Of a stretch of 64,000 nucleotides of DNA, positions 48,301 through 61,225 are shown one piece after another. Below the pieces are notes generated by a model. That model was not told the origin of the DNA, ran no database searches, and saw nothing but the letters and a program-made list of their open reading frames with translations. Origin of the DNA: Zerene cesonia (lineage: Eukaryota; Arthropoda; Insecta; Lepidoptera; Pieridae); NCBI RefSeq assembly GCF_012273895.1, contig NC_052108.1:2294001-2358000 (forward strand), given 5' to 3'. The position numbers were made by a program, and so were the translations under genes. Each line of letters opens with the position of its first letter. Position 1 is the first letter of the stretch.

Positions 48301-51300
48301 TAGAGAAGACCCTGCCTTTTGGTAAAAGGATCAATACTGTCTCACTACCTTGTGATCCATTATCTTCACTAATTCCCAATTAGTCATGAAGATTATATAT
48401 TTTAAGACTAATTAAATAAAAATATAATTGTTTGTTTAATTATTATTTGTATATTTGGTGCTTCTTTTGGTCATTATCACAAATCATAATATTTATGGTA
48501 CAATAAACATGACATAATTAATAAAGTGTAATTAAATGGAAGATTTTGTGTCATGTTCATTTCGAAATCATCTTTTTTTGCTCCAATGATTACTAATTTT
48601 TTTTCAATTAAACATAATATAAGGTAACCTCAAAAAATATGAATTGAGAATATTTTTCTCACATATAGGGTATTTTTGGAAAAAAGTGTGGTGTGATTTA
48701 CTCTTTTCTAATAAATGTCTACTAATATAAAATCTTGTTAATTCAGAATTACACTACAAATTTGTTACTTAAAAATTAATTACATAAGAAAAAAAAAAGT
48801 ACCTTCCACGGAAACTGCTACCCCTCTGGCCAAACTCATCTCCATCCGTGGGTTTCTTATCATCTCTAAAGCTCTTCTCTCGTCTAAAGTTCTTCTTACG
48901 TCCATCATCAGGGATACTACCTTCTGGTGAACTGAAAATCTCGGGTGCTTCTTTGCGAGGGGGGGCTGCGGGAGCTTTACCCTATATAATTTTATTGATG
49001 CTTAGCTTAGCTTGAACATGACTCATCATAATAAAAATATACATTTGGTAATCCCTCTTAGGAGTGAAAATTCCATAGCTTATCATGAGAATTATATCAT
49101 GGGACAGTGAGCTTTCGTTAACAAACTGTTCTTGAAGCTTTAACTTAACAATCAACATTTATATTTAATTTTTAGTTTTATAGCATTGAAATGCTTTATA
49201 AAAATTTCTCAACATTTATATTGTTGCAACAACTTTCTTTATTAGAATAGAATCCAAAATGTCAAAATATCAGTGTACTTCAGTGCTTGTAATTTTAATA
49301 TAACATAACACATAGTATGCCATATGAAAAATGTCTATTTTTCTCTGAACTTACCTCAATACCAGTGCTCCTTGGCTGTGATAGTTGGTTCATCCTTCTC
49401 GCGACATCCAAGGGTGGGCTCACACTGTCGTCAATCAGTGTTACCAACATTGTGTCATTGGATAGCATGCCTACAACATGGGCCATCAGAGTCTTCTCTA
49501 AGGCCAGCATTTCTAATTGGTTTGATGTTTTTGTTTCCACTGGTTTGTTTTCAAACCCCTGTTCGAAATCAAAATTGTTGATTGATAAAGTAAAGCCATT
49601 TGTAATAATAGAATCTAGTCTGTAATTCTAGATGGGAAAAAATGCTATACATATATATGTTATAAGGGAGTAATACTTACTTTTAAAGCACATTTCATAG
49701 CTTGTGCTGGCAGTTGAATCAAATCAGGGGTAATTGTCCTCACATCAGCAATGGCCACTTCCTGTTCATTTCCATAGTCAACATAAGCCACCACAACTTT
49801 ATCTCCCTTGGTATCCCTTACCATAGCTCTATACCAGTTATCATCATCAGGGAACCTAGCGCAACATACTGCACCAACAGGAAGCGCGCCTGGTGAAGAA
49901 GTGTTTTCACAATGAACCTTCACAGCTTCCATAACAGCATTCAATTCTTCAATCTTATCAGACAACTGTACATAGAACTTTATACAACTATCGACATATG
50001 AGACCAAAACTGACTGTTTACTGCCCAGTGGTAACATCTGCATCCACCTAAATTGCAATTTATCTTTCATGTTTGCCAGCAACAAATCTAATATATTTTT
50101 ATTGTCAAGGTAAAGTTCTCCATATTGAATTAACGGTGGCCCTTCTGGTGCTACAACTTTTAGTGTTAAAATTTTTCCATTCACAAGCTGTTTGAATGCC
50201 TCATTCAAGTATGGACCTTTTTCTAGTTTTTTGACTCCAGACAGACAAAATCGCATAGCAAATACATTAGGTTTGACAAACTCTTCTGGAATGTCAAATA
50301 TGTCATAGTATGAAACCATTTCAGTGTCACCAAAATCAACAAAGAATAACTTGCATTGTGATCCAGAAAGATTCATAACAATGGCTCGACATATTATTCT
50401 ATCGCCAGACATTCTACCGAGACATACAGTTCCAATCATGGGAGGTTCTGTTAGGCTACTGTGAGGCCTTCTATTAATATCATCCATCATGTCTTGTAAT
50501 TTGTTTGCATCAGTTGCCAATTGGACTGCAAACAATTCTGGACCTTCCTCAGCATATGAGACAAAAACCTTATGAGAAGAATTAACTTCGAGTAGCTTGC
50601 TTTTGTAAGTAATAGATTTCTTGGGTGATGTTGGTCCCTTTGATACGGGAGAAGGTAATGCTGACATAGGAGCTGATGAGGGTTGATGATGCTGTGGTTG
50701 ACGAACAGGGGCTCGAAGATTCACTATATTTCTGGAAGCTTTATTAACCAGTAATCTTTGATTTATTGATGAAGATGGGGGTACTCCATTAAATGGCATT
50801 GTGACCGTTTGATTTAATCTCATAGCCACTGCAGGATTTGGAAAGTTTTGATTGATTAGAAATGGAACATGTTCTGTGAATGAAGGTTGTTCATTTAATA
50901 AGCTTGGTGACCAATTAGGTCCAGGTTGGTTTTCAGTCATTTGCAATAGTAGCACTTCTTGCTTAGCAACTGGTAAAGCCAAACCAAATTTATTCGATAC
51001 AAGGTGAGTAGATAAATCATTGCCTTTAAACTGTACTGAAATTATTGGTAATGATCTAGTATGAGCTTCAATTGTAGCTGGATATTCAGCATAACATAGC
51101 AAACTTTGTAGTTTTAATAAAAGTGCTTCTTCCCATCGACCTGCTGGGTGCATAATACGTGAGAGATAGTAGTCTGTAGCCTGCCCACGTAATTGAAGGA
51201 ACATAGGATCATAGTTATCTAAAAAGCGTATAGTACTTAGAGAAATTATATCTTTGTTACCGTAATCAATAAAGTGTACACCAACCAAACCTGTAGCAAG

Positions 51301-51564
51301 ATTGGTGGTGTTTATAATTTTAGCTCGATAATAAGTTCCATCTTTGTATTTCGCGGCACAAATTATTCCTTCATGTATAGCTGCCGGCGGAACCGCTCCT
51401 ATCCCCTTTTCTAAATTTACACTCGCTGTTTGAAATAGGCTCTCTATCATTAACGAAGATTGTTGATCTAGTTGCCCACTTATTTTCAGAAAGTGTCCAT
51501 CTCCATCCACATAGGTTACATATAGCCGAAAAGAACGCTGAGCTTCAGTTGCAGATAAAGACAT
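39301..51564 (-). CDS. tud: Large multi-Tudor-domain protein (maternal Tudor-like)
   Basis: Germline scaffold type protein. Extended Tudor domains bind symmetrically dimethylated arginines of PIWI proteins in nuage or germ plasm and serve the piRNA pathway. Twelve reverse-strand exons join in phase: 49681-51564, 49355-49558, 48803-48981, 47752-47829, 47369-47500, 46927-47058, 43962-44959, 43617-43765, 43229-43390, 42738-42904, 41952-42187 and 39301-41858, giving 2292 residues. Nine Tudor cores are visible from the WYRA...DYGN pattern, at about residues 100, 410, 597, 1103, 1290, 1485, 1677, 1861 and 2044. A degenerate one may lie in 1307-1440. Arg-rich RG/ER repeats fill about 882-990. The tail from about 2146 is acidic, with repeats such as DSSNDTLERDASNDT. 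No RING or helicase domain is seen, so Tudor fits better than Qin, but orthology among Tudor families is not proved. Confidence 0.88.
42369..42466. repeat. Two adjacent perfect palindromes in a Tudor intron
   Basis: A perfect 22-bp palindrome is at 42369-42390 (half TGGATGTTAAT). Twenty-four bases on there is a perfect 52-bp palindrome at 42415-42466 (half site GAAAATGTGATTTATTGAAC plus TATTAT). No spacer separates the arms. Function is unknown. Confidence 0.9.
46380..46945. repeat. Degenerate tandem repeat including the 3' end of Tudor exon 6
   Basis: Three diverged units lie next to the exon. Each has a donor-like core, which on the minus strand is ACGGTACACCGTGC in the exon copy (junction at 46927). 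Related cores have junctions near 46715 and 46389. Shared flanking blocks include GAGTGCAAAGCGAAGCG and CTGTACAGAA. The middle unit also copies about 22 nt of exon. Confidence 0.7.
49167..49208 (-). repeat. Fragment of the SINE-like tail family
   Basis: Reverse of the tail seen at 26274-26310: on the minus strand TATAAAGCATTTCAATGCTA and TAAAACTAAAAATTA. Here the tRNA-like part is missing. Confidence 0.6.
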
Positions 51565-52502
51565 ATTTTTATAATTCTATTTTAGCACTTGAAATTAAAA
51601 CACTGTATAAAAACAACATAACACGAAAATATTTTTTAAGAGTAACAAGCAGTTTCGTTGGAGTTCTCTACACAAAACAAATCCACTTTCTTTTCCGTTT
51701 ACGTTTTGGATTACGATTTAACTAACATGGCGACAACCGAAACCGAATTGTCAAATTTACTCGTACTGCATTTTTTTTTATTTCTCCTTGTCTATGAATT
51801 TATAGACAAATAATATTTGCTTTGTCATATATTGTCATATCAGAATCGAAAGCGAAATTATGTAGATACAAGAATTTGAGTCATAAAAAATAAACTCTTA
51901 TTGGTTTATTTTACAATAATCTCTCTTAAACTATTTAATGGCTTACTAATAATGTGGTACTTAAGAAAAATAAAAAACCTGTTCATTGATATAAATCAGG
52001 TAGTATAGAAATGTATGATATACTTATATTGTAAGTAATATATTACATACAATGTAAGTGTATAAACTATGATAGTACATTACCATTTACCTATTCTGTA
52101 GTTAATCCAATGTGTTTCATTGGATTAAACACAGCCACCTGTGGTTCCACTATTGACACTGACTTCGTAATATCACAGATAACATATAGTTATAAATCTG
52201 TGCTTGTCACTGACAGTAGTAATTTTTAACATTTTATTTACATCACATCACATCACTTGTAGTACTTACTGGCGACAATAAGAGAATTAAGTGAACTTGT
52301 ACTTGTAAGATTGTTTGTATTTATTATTTGGGCAATAATGGATGTGGCAATTTGATAAAAGCTTAATAATATATAACAAACACTAAAGCCCAGTGAGCTT
52401 TTTTATTTGAAAGATTCATATCTATCAATTCAGTTAAATATTTTTACCTTGATAACAACAAAAAGCTTTAGTGCCTTCAAGAAACTACAGCAGGCATTCA
52501 AA
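51565..52502. other. Intergenic region between divergent Tudor gene and JTB
   Basis: AT-rich. It should contain both promoters. AACATGGCGACA near 51727 resembles a YY1/Pho-type core and could belong to the Tudor promoter, but this is only a motif match. Confidence 0.4.
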
Positions 52503-53186
52503 ATGATTGAAACTTGTTCAAAGAGATGTATGTTTTTTGGAACTCTATCACTAGGAATGTAAGTATTAACTTATGTATCGTTTCATACTTTATATCAATA
52601 AAATATTTTAACTCATATCTTAATTTTAGCTTGACAATTGTAGTTCTAATATTAGAATCACATCTTGCTGATACTTTATCTGGTAGTCAAAGGAGGAATA
52701 AGACATTTCCAACAGAAAATAATTCAACATGTTGGATCAATCAGCCTTACACAATTATTAGTGAATGCCACCCCTGTTCAGGTAATAATAACAAGTTATA
52801 TGTAAAACAATAAGACATGATATAATATGCAGTAATATTGTTATTTTTTTTTCTAGATTTCGAAATTCGCAGCAAAAGCATTGGTGTTTGCATACACACA
52901 AGCTTTAAAGAAATATTAAAATGTGAAAACGGAGAAACTGTTACAAGAAGGTAAACATTTTATTGCATAATATATTCTTATAGATGAAAAAACATTGTTA
53001 TAAATTTATCACTGTTTTAGTTGCGACCGTGTAGCATATTTAGAAGAAAGAGCTTTCTGGAAGTTTACAATTTGGACCTTTATAGTTGGTATGGTGTCCT
53101 CTATTGCTGTGATGCTAAGAATGAGAGTATTGAATCATAGAGCAAAGAGGAGAGCCAGGCAAGCCCTTGCTAATGGAACTATTTAG
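52503..53186 (+). CDS. JTB: JTB family transmembrane protein
   Basis: Small type I membrane protein related to human jumping translocation breakpoint protein, linked to mitochondria and cytokinesis. Its biochemical role is not settled. Exons are 52503-52558, 52630-52781, 52857-52950 and 53021-53186, joining to 155 residues. A hydrophobic N-terminal signal segment (about 10-28) is followed by a Cys-rich lumenal part with CWINQPYTIISECHPCSG, matching the family pattern CW...ECxPCS. LEERAFWKF leads into a transmembrane helix (about 114-136), and a basic cytoplasmic tail (NHRAKRRARQ) ends the protein. It is divergent from the Tudor gene and tail to tail with DNMT2, with 90 bp between stops. Confidence 0.88.
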
Positions 53187-53264
53187 TAGATTAATATGTA
53201 TCAATTATTTATTCTCATAAATGTAAGTAACCCTGAGTATGTGATCAAATAGAATGGAATAATT

Positions 53265-53278
53265 AATAAAAATTTATT
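53265..53278. promoter_or_regulatory. Palindromic bidirectional poly(A) signal shared by JTB and DNMT2
   Basis: AATAAAAATTTATT contains AATAAA on the plus strand (53265-53270, for JTB) and AATAAA on the minus strand (53278-53273, for DNMT2). The minus-strand hexamer begins inside the DNMT2 stop codon. Confidence 0.65.
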
Positions 53279-54521
53279 ACAAAAACAATATTTTCAATAA
53301 TTCACTTATCACTTTAACATTAACACTGTTCCCCAACAATCTGTAGCACTGTTTAACAGTTGTGCTTTCCGGAAATACATAGTCTTTAGGAAAAGACATG
53401 AGAGCCAAAATTTCTTTAGGTGTAAAGAATCTAAGTTTTAGTTCTTTCAGTTTATTGATGAAGTTCTCACTCCCAGGTTCATACATATTGGCCTCTGCAT
53501 AACATTTCTTGGCAGTTTCTTGATCAGCCTCTGTGAAAACTGAGCCAGTTCCATCAACATAATGGGAATATGCTTTTGTGAAACAACAAGATCTCTTTGA
53601 ATCATTGAAACATATGTCTAAAGCTTTACCCCACTTTAATACCTTTTCTGGTAGAATATAGGCATCTGGCACATTATGTTCTATAATATTTTGTATAGCA
53701 AATGGTTCATTTGTTGTTATTGGGAGGTCATACATCTGAAAAAATTAAATGCAATTAAAAAGTAAACTCATATATATTAACCATTTCAATATTATTTTAA
53801 TTATGAAAGTGCACTGGTGAAAAACATTTTGTTCAAATCACTGAAATTGCTTTAAAAAAGTAAGAGTAGTGCTAAGTACATTGTTATTATGTTTTGACTT
53901 ACAATTTCATCTTTCCTTTTAAAATTCCATTCCAGTTTTGTTTTTCGGGCTATACAGTAGTACCTTAATCTAGAATTAGGCACACCCACTTTGGTGGGAC
54001 ATAATAGAAATTCTTGATAATCAAACCCACATTCTTTTAATTTATCTATAAATAAGTTCCGCACTTTTGAACATTCAAATCCTTTAACATTTTCCATTAA
54101 AATGTATTCAACATTGTATAATTGAGGTAATATGTTTATAACATATATAAAAGAATTGGTTCGAGGATCATTCTCATCAAGAAATTTTCCATTCCTAGTA
54201 AAAGGTTGGCATGGTGGGGACATTAATATTGTATTAACCTCCAGTCTACAAATGTCATCCACACTTAAGGACTGAATGTTCTTACAAATTAAACAAGTGT
54301 TAGGAAAATTATAACGATATACTTCATTTGCTACTGTATTGATATCAATAGCAGTCATTACTTTTCCCTCTAAACCAGAATCTGAAATTGATACAGATGT
54401 AGTATACAATAGGCATTCGATTTTAACGTAGTTATTATATAGATACGAGAAATAAGTTACCATTCCAAGCACAGTGCATACCACCAATGCCACTATACAG
54501 CTCTAGAATTTTGTGTTGCAT
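53277..54521 (-). CDS. Mt2: tRNA (cytosine-38-C5)-methyltransferase DNMT2
   Basis: Methylates C38 of tRNA-Asp and some other tRNAs, protecting them from cleavage. Reverse-strand exons are 54461-54521, 53903-54381 and 53277-53735, joining to 332 residues. All catalytic motifs are intact: ELYSGIGGMHCAW (AdoMet-binding motif I, residues 7-19), MSPPCQPFTRNGKF (motif IV, nucleophile Cys78), ENVKGFE (motif VI) and SRLRYYCIA (motif VIII). Also present are the DNMT2-specific CFTKAYSHYVDGTGS near residue 231, and LRFFTPKEI with YRLLGNSVNV at the end. Length and motif order are standard for the family. The stop overlaps the poly(A) signal, so the 3' UTR must be very short unless a later signal is used. 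Confidence 0.95.
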
Positions 54522-55606
54522 ATTATTATAAATTTATTGAATTCAATATTATGATCGCGTAAATACAGTCTTAAAATTTATAATTAAAATGAATTAATAA
54601 ATAGGAATGAATAAAAAATGTATTCCATACTAAAAGAGCGCGTAGGTTATAAACTTATAAACACATATTAATAACTAGTTTGAAGTTTCTCCTGTTGAGA
54701 CAGGCGACAATTGTACCATCACAGAGTACTTACTACTTTGATATGTGCACCAAATATTTCGCTACTCTGATGTGTACCAAATAACTTTATAATCTATGAC
54801 TCTTCTTAGCACCCATCACAGAAAGTAATATGCTACCTAGTTCACGCAGGCAGGCTGGTCAACTATAATTATGTAATATAATTTTTCCGAACATTTTGAC
54901 CATGTTTCGAACTTCAGTAACCAATACACATCTATTTCTCTAACTCTTGGGGCGTCTACGAGACTTCTTTCGTGGTGCAATTTAACTTTAATTTGACAAT
55001 CGACACTTGATAAACCATAAGGTTTTTATAATACAAATAAAACAAATTACAATGTAAATTGTACACTAGACATTGTCGAAGTTGCTCCAACGAGCGGAGA
55101 CATAAACAAATAAAAGAAGAACGGAAAAAAAACTCCTTTTAGAAGTCAACAGGACAATAAATCAGGTAAGTACAAATTAAAAAAAGAATACAGATACAAA
55201 ATTGACTATAAAAAGGCACCTCACAAGACTTTTTGATGATATATAATAAAAATTATATAATCAAAAAGTTGTTAGCTCGTCATTCACGCCTTTGAGGTAG
55301 ATACACGGAGTTCAAGTACAACTAGTTCTTAATCTGTGGGTAGATGTAATTAATTCATACAAAAGAGGCTATTAAATAATTAATTTATTTCAGTCCCTTG
55401 AATTTACTTTACTACTACTTTTCTTAGGTACAGTTTCACTTTTATTCAAATTATTAGCGTCGAAAGTGAAGAGATTTACCCACGTTTTATTTTTATTATG
55501 ATGGCAAGAACGTGTTTGTTGTTATTGCAATGTCAATTTGGCAGCAAGTGGCCTTGGTTTTGACTTTTAAATTATCAATTTTAGCAGTTATACATAAAAC
55601 ACAGTT
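54522..55606. other. Intergenic region between divergent DNMT2 and sphingosine kinase
   Basis: Holds both promoters. ATCAG before GTAAGTAC at 55165/55166 looks like the end of a non-coding first exon of sphingosine kinase. The acceptor TTTTAG at 55584 lies 22 bp before its ATG. Confidence 0.45.
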
Positions 55607-56481
55607 ATGGCGGATTCAAAGGTTGGAGTAGACGTATTTCATGACATGGGTGACGAAAAAGCCGATACAAAGGAGCAAGTGCACCTTGAAGAGACATTCT
55701 ATATTTTATCCAAGAAGAAATCCGTTTTTCGTGTGCGTCTTACATCTAAAGGTTTATCTTTAATAAAAGAAACTGATGATAGTTCTAAGGAACAAACAAT
55801 ATTGTTACGCGATATCATTGGTAGTAAATGTATGAGAAGTAAAAGACGTCGTGTTGGTGGAGGATCATGCGTGTGCACTTCATTCGTTGGACATCAACAG
55901 CTTAAAGTTGTGGATGAAAACAGCGGTGACCTTGATGAGAACGATATCAGTGCCTATCTGTATATTTATGCTTACGTATTGAAACAGAGCCGACGAACAT
56001 TAAAACGGGAGAGAACAACGATAACGTTGAGGTTCCGATCATACGATAAATATGAAGATAACAATAAAGAAGCACAGAAATGGAGAACCACAATTAAATG
56101 TTTACTCGCGAACGAGCCCATCAGCAGTGTTCCTCCGGTGAACGATAAGAAACTGTTAGTCCTCTTGAATCCGAAGTCGGGACCGGGTAAAGCGAGGGAG
56201 TTGTTTCAAATGAAGGTAGCTCCGATATTACAGGAGGCTGAAGTCCCGTACGATCTCCATGTAACGAAGTACGCGAATTATGCGAGGGAGTTTGTTCGTA
56301 CAAGAAATGTGTACAATTGGCGCGGTATTGTGGCGGTTGGTGGTGATGGAGTGTTGTTTGAGGTTCTAAATGGATTGTTTGAGCGTCTTGATTGGCAGCA
56401 AGCATTTGCTGAAGTGCCATTAGCTGTGTTACCATGTGGTTCTGGGAATGGACTTGCAAGGACTATTTGCCACCATTTCAA
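55607..56481 (+). CDS. Sphk: Sphingosine kinase, first coding exon (partial)
   Basis: Phosphorylates sphingosine to sphingosine 1-phosphate with ATP. One exon of 875 nt encodes residues 1-291 plus two bases and ends at a GTAAGT donor (TTC AA, then GTAAGT). The N-terminal part (about 25-175) is a PH-like region with a basic stretch (KRRRVGGG). The diacylglycerol-kinase-type catalytic domain begins at about 182, with LLNPKSGPGKA (nucleotide-binding loop), VAVGGDGVLFEVLNGL (GGDG at 245-248) and PCGSGNGLA (278-284). The C-terminal half must lie beyond the right edge. No matching exon was found in the following 7.5 kb. The start is the first ATG in the frame, just after a plausible 3' splice site. 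Which of the two insect sphingosine kinases this is was not decided. Confidence 0.9.
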
Positions 56482-58658
56482 GTAAGTTTACCATATACAT
56501 AATTTTTATAAAATGCATAGTTTTTAAGCATTCACTTGTAAAATATAAAATTGAAGCAAAATCATAAGGAAAATAATTATTATACATAAATTTTATAACT
56601 TTAACCCTGGTTATATAAGTTTGAATCGAAAATAGTTAAAATTAAAAGTAAAAACCATAGTATAGCCTATATTACTTATCTCAATTTACAAATGATTAGA
56701 CAGATTTATTTAATCATATTATCATATTCTGGGTCAATGAGCTTTTGATGATAAAAATAAGGAAAATTTTCTAATTCACATAATTTATGTGTTGTATTAA
56801 AATTGTTAATTTCTATTAGCAGAGATAAATGTTTACATAATTTTAATAGGTGAACTAGATAAGTATTGGGAATAAAAATTAATTAATTAGGCCATTTAAA
56901 GGTTTAGAATAAAATTCTTATTTGCTCTTACTTATTTTATAAATATTTAATAATAAGATAATTTTTTAAACAAAATAAATAAGTTCCATAAAGTAATAAA
57001 AGAAAACCATCTCTTATGAGATATTTGAATTCTTATTGGATTTTATTAAAATTTGTCTTTGCTTGTGGGGTTGATGTTTTACAGCTTTTGGGACTTCATT
57101 TTATTTTGGTCAAATTCATGATCACATCTTTGTGAACTAGTTAGAAGAGTAATGAAAAAGTACAAGTAATAGAAAGTATGTATGTAGTCATGACTCTTCT
57201 GACATCAAACTCTGACACTTCAGTTTTAATAAGCTAATATTCTAACCATTCTGTCTAGGCAGATTTCATAACATGAGCATTATACTCAATATTATATGTT
57301 ATATTCAATTAGCTAAAACTGATTTTAAATTTCACTTCACTCACTTCATTAATTACTAAATGAATTTTTTAATGAAGTTTATTTTATGCCATACTGCTTC
57401 AATGATATGAGGAGATTACAAAATATTTCTTGTCATTTAGCTTTGCATTATCTTATAATGGTTAAATAAAATGATTATGATGAAATTAAATGGTTTAACA
57501 GGCTTTTTTATCTTTATATTGTGTTTGTCTTTGATTACAAACAGATTAATAGGAAATATTTGTTAGCATTAACAGTATCCAATGTAAATGGTGTATTTAA
57601 ACAACAAAAAAAAAAAAAATAAAGCAACTTGGTAAAGGTAAAGAAATTCACAATTTATAAATTTGTGTGATGAGTATGACATAGTTTTTGGAAACAAAAA
57701 AATATTATCTATACTTATTATTCATTTACCAGAAAGCTGTTTTAATATATAACTTAGAAGTGTATTTAATATATAAGTTAGAACAAAAACACCAATGTAT
57801 AAACTGACACATAAATTTTGTATTTATTTGCATGCAGAGCAATTGGTAAAAAAAAATTTAAAAGTTATTTTACTCTGATAAAACTTTCAGTACTTTATTA
57901 TATACATTTTTCATACATGTGACATTTGAGCACAAAAACAGTTGTTAAGAATAATAAATTATCTTTAAAGTTTAGATAAATGCCTACATGAGTGTATGGT
58001 ATTAGGTAAAAAGTTTTTATTGACTGATTTATCATAGCTGGCTCAATATCTCCAATAAAATTGTATTCAACAACATCATATGATGTCATTGTTTTTAACT
58101 GGTTTCTTATTTATGTTTTATGCTGTTATATAGAATTTCACATTTTTTTATAGTTGGGCTTACTTACATGTATTAAAAATAATAAGTAGAAGTACTTTAC
58201 CTATAAATATTTTTTTTCTAGAGTACTTTTTTCTATTTTTTTATTCAGGGTAATTGTGAACAGAGGTGATTGGAAACAACTGTTAATATTTTTTTTTTCA
58301 TAACTGCATAATGTTTAAAAAACATACCATTTAGTGATTGAGTTGAGATTTGCCCTGATTTAATTTTATATATAATTACTTATTGTCGTATGTTACGATC
58401 AAAGCCTATTGTTATTATAAACTGTCTTTATGACTATATCTACATTTTAAAATAAAAATATGTTAAAGAAGAGCGAAGCGACGAGCTTGTTAGGTAGTTT
58501 GTGACCCACTGCTCGAGTCGAGCGAGCGAAGCGAGCATCCGTGCCGCCGCAGTGGCCGGCGACTGCCAAAATCAACTTTAGGATATTCCCACTCTTACAG
58601 AAACCAGTTAGGGCCAAAGTTAAACCTCAATCAATTAATTCTCGTTTTTAACGTGTCT

Positions 58659-58714
58659 TCCCTAGGTAAAACTAGTTGTTACAAAGGCGTTTAGTAACTA
58701 GTTCTAACCAGGGA
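58659..58714. repeat. Short inverted repeat, MITE-like
   Basis: TCCCTAGGTAAAACTAGTT and the inverse GTAACTAGTTCTAACCAGGGA face each other over a short loop with three mismatches. Related single-arm sequence (CCTAACTAGGGAAAA) occurs near 26493-26508. Confidence 0.5.
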
Positions 58715-59494
58715 AAATGCGTTGTAACGGAGAACGGATTTTAACTGTAACATCAACGTAATAAAATATTGTGCACTTTACATTTAACATATGAATATTT
58801 ATAAACAAGGTTACATAAATAAAGAAGTTGTTTATACAGCCTGTTGGTAACTTAAAATATTATTCAATAAAAACTTCTTTAAGTTAGATATTATTGTATA
58901 ATATTTTGTATCACTTTCATATTATTTACATGTACCTAAATGAGGTAATTCGTAAAAATATAATTCAATCGTCACAATTTATATGATAACTGATAGTTTG
59001 ATGTTTAATAACTCGAATCCTGTCTTGAATCTGTCGTGAAAGATCCCCATATAATAATCCGTATATCCGTATTATTTATTCCTATTCCAGATGAAACATT
59101 GAAAATAATAAAAAAATTCATAATTATTTATTTAAAGAAAAAGTTAAAAAAGTTTGGTGCTCTCAGCCTATATACAAGTAGGCTCGTTCAGTAATAATTT
59201 ATATATAATATCCTTACTTATTATTGTTTAAGGCAAATAAGAAATTACAATCAACAATGTTTTTGTTACATGATCAAACAAAATATTGTGTGGAATTGAT
59301 CTCGTTTTTACGTTTCGATACTTTGCAACCATGAACTTAATGACTCATTTAGAATTAATAGAATTGTGCGTACATTTTATTAATCTTTATTCTTTGTTCA
59401 TCGCTTCGTTTAAAGTCCACCAAACCGCATTTATTTCCTAAAACTTAGTTTTATTTTAAATAAAACGAAAATGCGGGCAAAACCAAGCACTTAA

Positions 59495-59580
59495 TATAAA
59501 GCTAAAGAGTTCGTTTGTTTGAACGCGTTAATCTCAGGGATTACTAGCTGATTTTAAAAATTCTTTTACCAATGGATAAG
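59495..59580 (+). repeat. Dispersed repeat fragment
   Basis: TATAAAGCTAAAGAGTTCG, then GAACGCGTTAATCTCAGG, same family as 5232-5330 and 22427-22500. Confidence 0.5.
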
Positions 59581-60881
59581 TGCGTGACCCTTCCATGCTA
59601 TATAATACTATATGTAACACAGCGAATTTTTATAATATACATAGTGAAAACAATGAATTAAATTTATTGTTGCGTGATACAGTAACATATCTTGTTGGTG
59701 CCAGCTGCATACCGAATATTATAATTGATAACACACATTCGTAATACCTATTGAGGTTAGATATTTTAAAACGCCAGTGTAATCCACGTTGATTGAGAAA
59801 CAGATAACGTTAACGAATATTGTAATTAATTCGTCGAGTATTCGTCATTGTATTTTAATTATTAATTACATTATATTCAATTAATGTTAATATAGTCCAT
59901 CCTGTTTTTCCTTTTGAACTTATATAAATTAATATTGTATGTTTACTGTTTTGTAGTTTTAATTTTTATCCTACTGTTGTCTACTATGAATTTTTTATTT
60001 TATTTTTTACTCGTTAACAAACGACTTAGGTATTAATCACAGAAATTTATTTGCATAACTCAAACTGTGGGCGTCTAAAAATACCATTACCTACCAATAA
60101 TATGGTTATTGAAAATATGAAACGATAGCATTGAGAACCAACCTCCTTCGTTTTTGAAATCGTAACATAAAAATGCAATAGCAAAATATCAAAGGGTATT
60201 AAAAATATATTAAAACTTTTACTTAAGTAAGCGTCTTTAAGTTTCTTCTTGAATTTTTCGAAAAGTTTGTACTCTAGAAAAAAAAATGTTTTATTACAAA
60301 AAGAAAAAAAAAATAAACACTCGTATTAATTACTTCATGAAAGCGAATTGTTGATGATTTATCTACTGCTTGTTATCTCGAGTTAATATTATGAACTCCT
60401 ACGCTATTGTTTATATTATGATAATAAATATTAGGATTTGGGAAATATTACTAAACCTGCTGGTTTACTTTCACTGACAAACTTGACTAAACTTGAATAA
60501 ATCACGTATTCACAAAGTTATAAATTATTCAAATACTTTATATTATTATTTTTCATAGTATTGTATGGAAGATAAAATTATAATTTTGCTTTGGATACGT
60601 AAACGTTTTAATTGGATTCCCCATAAATCGGCAGTTCTTTAGTTCACGGATTGATACGATTTCATTTAATTAATCCAAATTTATCCATTTAATCGCAGTT
60701 CACTATTAATTAAGTTTGTTTTTGTATATGTCGCAAGTGTATTGTGAAAGCCGTGGTATTACAATTTCACTGATGATTATTATGAACTACTATATAATAT
60801 AAATGAATCTTATTCTTTCTGACTGTCTCTTCAAGCTTAAAGTATTGAACAGATTTGGATGTCATTTGTCTCATAATATGT

Positions 60882-60921
60882 GTCTTAAACTACATAATTT
60901 TATTATTATGTAGTTTGAGAC
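60882..60921. repeat. Imperfect hairpin
   Basis: GTCTTAAACTACATAA and TTATGTAGTTTGAGAC pair with one mismatch around an 8-base loop. No known RNA class was recognised. Confidence 0.5.
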
Positions 60922-61047
60922 TCAATAAGCTCAAGATGAGATAAGCTCAGGAACGGGAACTATGTTGGGAAAAATTCGAGAATGTCTATCTTTTCCTTTA
61001 TTACGCGCCCGAAGCCGCGGGCGGAATATTAGTAAATTATAGGTAAA

Positions 61048-61225
61048 TTAGCTGCGCCCCGCAGATTCACCCGCGTAAGTCCGTTCCCGCAGGAATATCG
61101 GCATAAAAAATTGCCTATTATAGTTATTCTAGTTGTCCAGCTGTCTACGTACCAAAGTTCGTGAAAGAGCAACAAACACACACACACATATCCTTACAAA
61201 TTTTCGCATTTATAATATTAGTAGA
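61048..61225 (-). mobile_element. Helitron-like element in the sphingosine kinase intron
   Basis: Reads on the plus strand from TTAGCTGCGCCCCGCAGATT to CGCATTTATAATATTAGTAG, the reverse of the 30108-30292 type end. It contains CCAGCTGTCTACGTACCAAA and a CA repeat, shared with the next element. Confidence 0.65.
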
